Assembly (NCBI GenBank): GCA_005223375.1
Contig: RXOD01004278.1
Location: 1-24,870, forward strand
Source of the DNA: Amoebophrya sp. AT5.2
Lineage: Eukaryota > Sar > Dinophyceae > Syndiniales > Amoebophryaceae
Direction: 5' to 3'
Length of the DNA stretch: 24,870 bases
A program made the position numbers and the translations under genes. The notes below the pieces were generated by a model, which was not told the DNA's origin, did no database searches, and saw only the letters and a program-made list of their open reading frames with translations. Positions 19,063-24,870 of the stretch are shown in pieces; position 1 is the first letter of the stretch, and each line of letters starts with the position of its first letter.

Positions 19063-22000
19063 TCACTCTTGGTGACCAAGGTGCGAGAAGTCCATGCGGC
19101 GCCAGAGCACAATGCGTCCCAGGCTATCGGCAGAGGCCAGCAGCGTATCCTGGTAATTCGTTGCCACCGCCACCACGGGCACCAAGTGGTGCTTCAGATA
19201 TTGCATCTTGTAGTTGTTCTGCCGACCCAACGAGTAGATGTACACCTCCTTGTCCTCCGATCCGGAAATAAGATACCTGGGAAAAATAAAGCACAACGCT
19301 CAAGAAGTTGCAAGGTATGTTCTATGGTTAGGTGTTTTAATACAATCTCTTTATCATTGTACTTGCACTTGATGTTCGACCGTATAAACATGTTGAACAT
19401 CGACGATCAAGATAAATGAAGCAAGTTAGTAGTACCCCGTCCCGCTCGGTGAGTGGCAGCATTTAAGCGGCAGCAGACTGTGCGCGACTTTGACCCTGTG
19501 TCGAACGGTTAGGTTCGTGAGCACACCCGCGGGAGGGCCATAGGTGCAGTCGATGATGGTTACGCTGCTGTCGCTCGTGTTTACGAGGAGGCATGGCGGG
19601 TTCTGGTGCGCTGCAGGCACGAACGTAATACAAGTGACACCGCCGCGCGCAAGCTGGACCTTGAAGCGGAACTTCAGGGTGGAGGAATCCGACGCTTCCA
19701 AGACGTGTATGGACCCGTTTTTCGTGCCCCTGTCGCCGCATGTTCAATGAATTTTTTTTCATTCGTTGGATAGAAAGACATCGAGATCGACATGAACGCA
19801 TCTATAACATAGGTACGCAAAATTTAAATTTTTATGTTGAGATCATACGTCCACTGAAACTGACGTGGATCATTGTTCAAACAATGAAAAATCAATGAGT
19901 AATCAGATACGCGATCAGGAAGAGCCCGCTGTCGTCGAATTTCAGTGCTCGCACTTCCGTTTCCACTTTCAGTTTCTGCATCACCATCCCGTTTTGGACG
20001 TTGACTAGCCGCAGAACAGCGTTCGAGTTCGCTGCCACGAACTGCTATGGCCAGACCAGGTGGTAAGTGGGCAGCCGGTAACTAGTGGTAACTGGTGTGT
20101 ATTGGGTCCCCTTCGGTCGCGATTGCGTCAACGCGCTCTGAAGTCTACCCGGCGCGAAGGGGTCTGGGGCGTTTTCAGAGATGCCCAATTGTGGGGGGTA
20201 GAAGAAGGTGGACCCCTCGCTGAAGATGAGCCGTCGGGCTCGGGAGGTAAAGGTAATTGGAGAGAGCTAGGTGAGAGGGAGAGCTAAACTGGTTGGAATG
20301 GTGATAGGACGACCCGAAAGGAGAGCAAGAGAGGGTGCTTAGGGTGGCGATTCTTGGTTGTCAATGTCAGCTATACGGTGCGCCAGGGGTGTGCGAGTCT
20401 TGCCGGCCGCGAAATGCTTATGCCGCCTGTGTTCCTGGTACTGCAGACCTCTTCTTGGGACCACAAAAGGGAACCCCGAAGTAGAGCCCCCAATTTTCAC
20501 ACTCACTTGCCAATTACTCACTTACCACCTGGTCTCGCGACATAACACCTGTGGGTTGAACGGCAGAAACGTTGCCACCGGCACCGGCGAGGAGTCGGTG
20601 AAAACTTTCAGCATCTCGCCCGTCTCCACGCTCCAAAACCGGACGGATTTGTCGATCGACGTGGTCACCAGCTGGTCCTCCAGAAGGTTGAAGAAAATGG
20701 ACGTGATCGCGCGCGAATGTCCGACCAAGCGAGAATGAACCGCGATGTTGCTGTGGTCCGCGCCGTCGTGACGCTCGTCGTCGCCGGCGGTCGGAAAATC
20801 CGAGGAATCGAGAATGGACAGCTCCATTTCCGTGCGGTAGCAGCGGTAAATGACGACAGTGCCGTCTTTGGAGGCGGCCGCAAGAAGTATGTAACCCCGA
20901 TGGAGACGTTCTTGGCCAAAAACGATGCACGTGACCTGAAGGAGCGGAAGGACAGTGGCGAGGGCGACGAACAAATTCGGACTTTCTCATCTTTGCAGCT
21001 GAGGTACGCATCCAGTATCGTGGAAGTCAAAAAACTACCAAAGCTGTTCAAGTAGTAATACACAATTGAGCCCAGGTGGATGATGTTTAGTAGTTGATTG
21101 TAGTTGTATACCGCTGATTCGGAATCCTGCAACTCCTGCACAGGCCGCAACTCGGTGGCAACGTCGCCTTCTCGCCTGTTCTGCTTCATCAACTTCGTTC
21201 CCTTCAGCGACGGTTTCAGTACGCCGACCTGAGCATGGTTTCGCTGGCATACATTTTGATTTTTCGCGACTACTTTCACTTTGATATTACTACACTAGCG
21301 AGCAAAATCCTTATCCGCAATATGAATATTATCTATCAATGTTCTTGTTCAACATCACGTGGCTTGTGGGCCATACTGACCGTATCAATATCAAAGAAAA
21401 ACATCAATATCTAGTATAGTAAGCTGCCGAGAGACAGCACAGGTGTTTACCTGCGCCAGTCTGAGTGCCTGATTGTCGGTCAAGGATCCGCGTTTCGGGC
21501 CGCCGAACATGTTACTGACGCGGTCGAACACCTGGGACATTGCGCCGGGCGTCCTGGCTTTGCTATTGCTTTCCGACCCTGCTTGGTGCTCCGACTCGAT
21601 GTCCCTCTGGATCATTCGCACGGCCTCGCGCACGTCTGAGCTCTCCACCGCCAACGCCCCGCACTGCGCAGCAATGTCCTTCGCTGCCATCACATCCACT
21701 TTCGTCTCACCGTTCTCCTTCTCGAGGCGGAACTTGTTTCCGAAAAACACGCAACCCGCCCCGGCGGCAGTGGCACTTCGCATCAGGTCCTTGCCGAGAG
21801 CGAAAGATTCGGCCTGATCGATGAATCGATGCCGATAGCGTTAGCGTGCGATGCCTCCGGAGTTTGCTACTTCTTGAGTAGAAAGAAATTAGAATTCAGG
21901 AACATGGATGTGCATGTCGAAAGGCCACAGCTAGTGAGTCTGATGTCACGACAGCTGCATTCAACTCCAACTACATCAACAAGCTCAAAAAATAAATACA

Positions 22001-24870
22001 TACCGAGCAAAAGTCGTAGACGACGACCACCCACAGCGAGCGTGTGAAGTACTCCTTGATGTGTTGCGCGGCTCGTGGATTTCCGCTGCAATCCAGGATA
22101 TTCAGCGGGCGACTTTCTTCGCCACCGGCGGAAACCTTGACGATTCGTGATGACAAAAAGTACTTCGTCTTCACCAGGAGCGAGGTGGAAAATCAAAAAG
22201 TATAAATTCTTCACAAAATGCAATATCGAGCCTCATAAGGTGAGTGCGCCATCACAGGGGCGTGAGCCGAACCCGAAGAACTGATCGACATTCACCTGAT
22301 ATCTTCCCATGAAGTTGCTCCGGTCTTGATTGAACTTTGATAGTTGGGCCGGGTCGCTTTCTCTTATCAGCCTCTCGAGCAGCATCGTCTTTCCGACGCC
22401 TTGCGCGCCCACCAATTGGATATCCACCGAGCGGTGCCCCGCCGCTCTCCTCCCGCCTGCCCCGCCTTCCATCCCGGGCCCGGAGTTTCCCATCGACTGC
22501 ATTGCCGTGTTTTTCAACAGTTGCGTGTAGCGGGTGTTCGACTGCTCGACCTGCTGCTTCAATTTCTCGATCTCGGCCTTCATGTCCGTGATTTCCTCCT
22601 TCAGGGCGGCGTTTTCCGTCCGCAGCTCGTCCGCCTCTTTCTGCAGCGAATCGAGCTCCTCCGTCTTGATTTTGGCCATCTGCCCCTCTTCCAGTTCTTT
22701 TTTGCGCTTCTCTTCCTCCTCCTTCTGAATCTCATTGACGCGCCCCTCCTGCTTCTTCAGCTGCTCCTCGAGTTTGCCCACGTGCGCCTGCAGGTCCTTG
22801 TTCTCCGCCATGAGCTGGAGCCCGTGGGATTCGGTATCCTGCAGTTTCTTTTGCTGCTCCTTCACCAGCTCCTGCTGCTTCTGGTGCTTCGCCAACAAAT
22901 TTCCAACCTCTTTCGCCTCGGCTTTCAGCTTCTTCATCTGCGTCTTGGCCTGCTTCATGCGCCACCGAGTCTGCATCTGGTGAATGCCAGCGCGCATGGC
23001 AACAAAAACCCGGCGCTCCAGAACGGCGCGCCACTTGGACTGAATGCGCGTGCAGTACACTCTTTCGCGGTGCTCGCGGAAGCACCTGCGGCCCTTCATG
23101 CCACGGTAGCCTGCCTGTACGGCAATAATCGCTACGCGAATGCGCTTGTACCTGAACAAAGTGATTGTTCGTTGGCGAGTCAAATCCTCTGAGACCACGA
23201 GAGAAAGCGGAAAGTGACTGTGACAAGTGTGACCGCAAGAACGTTGTACTTTACTTTCCTTGTGACCGCAAGTAACTTAGTTAAGTAAACTTAATTAAAA
23301 TATTAATATGCATCACTTCCAGCACCACCAGTAAAAAGCATAGAACTATCTACTCTTTCGTCGCCGCCACTGCTCTCGCTTTCTTCTGTATCTGCACAGC
23401 CGCGAATGCTTGTCTCCTCGCGTCCAGGAGCTCTCGCGCGGCTTTTGCGCGCACCAGTGCCTGCAGGTGTGACACGCAGAATTGCAGCAGCTCGTACTCC
23501 CGCGCCGCCTTCACTGCTTTGTACTTCGCCTGAATCTTCACCGCGGCCGCCCCGCGGATGATCAGTCTTCGCTGCGAGATCCTTTCGTACGTGAGCTGTT
23601 TGAAGAAGACAAGCGTCTTCCCGACCGCCCAGACGGGACCGACGGAGTGCGAAATCACGATGTTCAGCTCGCGGACCAGGTACGTGAGCATTTTCTTGAC
23701 CTTGTCCTCGATCTTGATGTCCATCTCCTCGTAGTCCTTGCGCAAGTGCGCTGGAAGGAGAATGTGGTAGTCGAGCCAAGCGTCCTGTGGCTTGACGCGG
23801 ACAGGGTAACCGGCACGGGAAACCTGCACGACCTGCAGAACACCGCCGTACCTGATGAAGATTCACCGTGGGTGTACCTATCAAGCCGAAAAGGCCGTCG
23901 TGGATTGATTCGAGGCCGATTGAAGACGCTACCTATCTATGGTTATCTCCATGATGGACAAGTAGCCGTAATTGTAATTCTTCTGCCCTGTTGTAGCACT
24001 TCTTACTCAACAGAAAGCACCAGAACCAGAATCACACTGTTCGCAGTTAACAGCTGAAAATGTTCACAGTGAATAATTTAAAGCATCAGAATCAGATGCA
24101 TAATTGCATTTGCATATAGTACCGCAGCTGCTCCGTGACGCCTGGGCGATCGTAAACGTCGCCCAGGTTCTCTGGGTTCGGCTTGATACATCTGATGAAG
24201 TGCGGCTCTGTTGCCTTCACCGTCGTCATCAGGTGCTGCAGCTGGTCTCTGAACTCGGACGAGATCGTGACGATGCGCTTCTTCGACATCCGCCTCTCCC
24301 CCGCGGCGGCGGCCGCCATTTCTTGGAACTTCTTGTCGGTGAGGAACAGGTTCGCGACGTACTCGTTCGAGGACCCCTTCATCAGGTCCACGACGTCCAT
24401 GGAGAGTTGGTCCTTGTTCTTATCCAGGAAGTTGGCGGACTCGTAGCCGACAGGGCCCGCGAAATGCTTCACCACGAACCAGGACTGCCGGGTGCGAATC
24501 ACATCGAACCGCCGGTGCCCGGTGTGCTGCTTCACCAGCTTGTTCACAAAACCCTGATCAGATCCATTCGGCACCATGCACTCCTCGTCGAGCATTGCGA
24601 AGATACCTGCGAAGAAAAGTAGACGGTTTTCGTTGGCTGGCATGTTCGGTGATGCATGCCAGTAAAAGAAGCTCATCAACAACAACGTCAACTCCAAATG
24701 AAAAACAAACTCTTGGTAGTCCTTTACTGTAATTCCCGAACTCGAAGAAGTCTAGCACCAGGTGAAAGAGATGCGAAAGATCAAATAAACCCAAACGATC
24801 CGCCGCAAGCTGCAAATCCGAATGTAAAGAGCGAGAAAGCAGGAAGTACCTGTTGGCCTTTGCTCCAGCA
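19063..24870 (-). CDS. MyoF-like myosin (C-terminal part): motor end, six IQ, coiled coil, GTPase-like domain, WD40
   Basis: Actin motor whose 5' end lies beyond the window; 1173 residues are visible. Exons: 24870-24850, 24606-24123, 23851-23354, 23151-22296, 22162-22004, 21813-21451, 21228-21112, 20935-20549, 20041-19911, 19729-19436, 19276-19063 (TGA). All introns read GT-AG and frame is kept. The motor end shows PTGIFAMLDEEC, HFAGPVGYES, EPHFIRCIKPN and EQLRYGGVL. Six IQ motifs follow (first AAVKIQAKYKAVKAARE, last HQMQTRWRMKQAK; visible residues about 268-400), the light-chain-binding neck. A coiled coil spans about 400-575, for dimerisation. Then comes a Ras/Rab-like domain (about 580-760): P-loop GAQGVGKT, ILDCSGNP, VVVYD, GNKFR. 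WD40 repeats fill about 835-1173 (AAASKDGTVVIYR, TTSIDKSVRFWS, SGSEDKEVYIYS, SADSLGRIVLWRR). IQ number plus WD40 matches apicomplexan MyoF (class XXII), which positions organelles; I do not recall a GTPase domain being described there. Confidence 0.92.
20053..20535. mobile_element. MITE-like element inside myosin intron
   Basis: Perfect 17-bp terminal inverted repeats (agaccaggtggtaagtg at 20053-20069, complement at 20519-20535) bound a 483-bp segment. It nearly fills the intron 20548-20042, leaving 13 nt on the donor side and 11 nt on the acceptor side. Similarity between the ends continues imperfectly inward. No transposase ORF fits; the one open frame inside is low quality. The inverted repeat itself contains GGTAAGTG, a strong 5' splice-site-like string. 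No target-site duplication was recognised next to the repeats. Confidence 0.75.
23228..23272. repeat. 12-bp direct repeat in myosin intron
   Basis: tgtgaccgcaag occurs at 23228-23239 and 23261-23272, inside the intron 23353-23152, next to an AT-rich partly palindromic stretch (ttaagtaaacttaa). Confidence 0.6.
24637..24662. repeat. Small hairpin in myosin intron
   Basis: ctggcatg (24637-24644) and catgccag (24655-24662) form perfect 8-bp arms around a 10-nt loop, about 30 nt from the 3' end of the intron 24849-24607. On the transcript it would fold shortly before the acceptor. Confidence 0.55.

Noticed and set aside
20060..20287. Plus-strand ORF of 75 codons
   Set aside because: It lies inside the inverted-repeat element in the myosin intron, has Gly/Arg-rich composition and no transposase motif.
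22344..23192. Long plus-strand ORF (282 codons) rich in Leu and Arg
   Set aside because: It is the antisense shadow of the IQ/coiled-coil exon of the myosin; Leu runs come from the complement of Glu/Lys/Gln codons.

Overview
The window looks like a compact protist nuclear genome. All well-supported genes lie on the minus strand, are interrupted by short introns (about 80-510 bp), and are separated by gaps of about 0.2-0.9 kb, with one wider gap at 14.1-15.7 kb. A myosin with six IQ motifs, a coiled coil and a C-terminal WD40 domain has the architecture known for MyoF (class XXII) of Apicomplexa and relatives, which points to Myzozoa. Unidirectional genes, short introns, roughly even GC and inverted-repeat or non-canonical introns together fit a syndinean dinoflagellate such as Amoebophrya best. 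This placement is inference; no rRNA, tRNA or spliced-leader gene was found to confirm it.

Layout by coordinate (genes read right to left): 1-1879, GT61-like glycosyltransferase, 3' end outside the window; 2597-5445, BTB-BACK-SPRY protein with a probable non-canonical intron; 5725-7214, EF-hand protein with a long disordered middle; 8065-8595, small unknown protein with one C-terminal hydrophobic segment; 9469-13454, GH5 endoglycoceramidase / steryl-glucosidase-like hydrolase; 13622-14071, small two-helix membrane protein; 14.1-15.7 kb, gap with a GC-rich patch; 15.7-16.1 kb, ambiguous ORFs; 16596-18022, coiled-coil/Ser-rich unknown protein; 18211-18627, weak ORF; 19063-24870, C-terminal part of the MyoF-like myosin, with a Ras/Rab-like GTPase domain between the coiled coil and the WD40 propeller.

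I rebuilt exon chains by hand from splice phase plus domain continuity. The myosin (11 exons visible), GH5, EF-hand and coiled-coil models keep frame throughout. No pathway links the genes; the shared feature is their direction. The most interesting signals are (1) the GTPase-like domain inside the myosin tail, (2) an intron inside the BTB domain whose domain-consistent junction is not GT-AG but sits on a direct repeat with inverted ends, and (3) two introns carrying MITE-like inverted-repeat elements.
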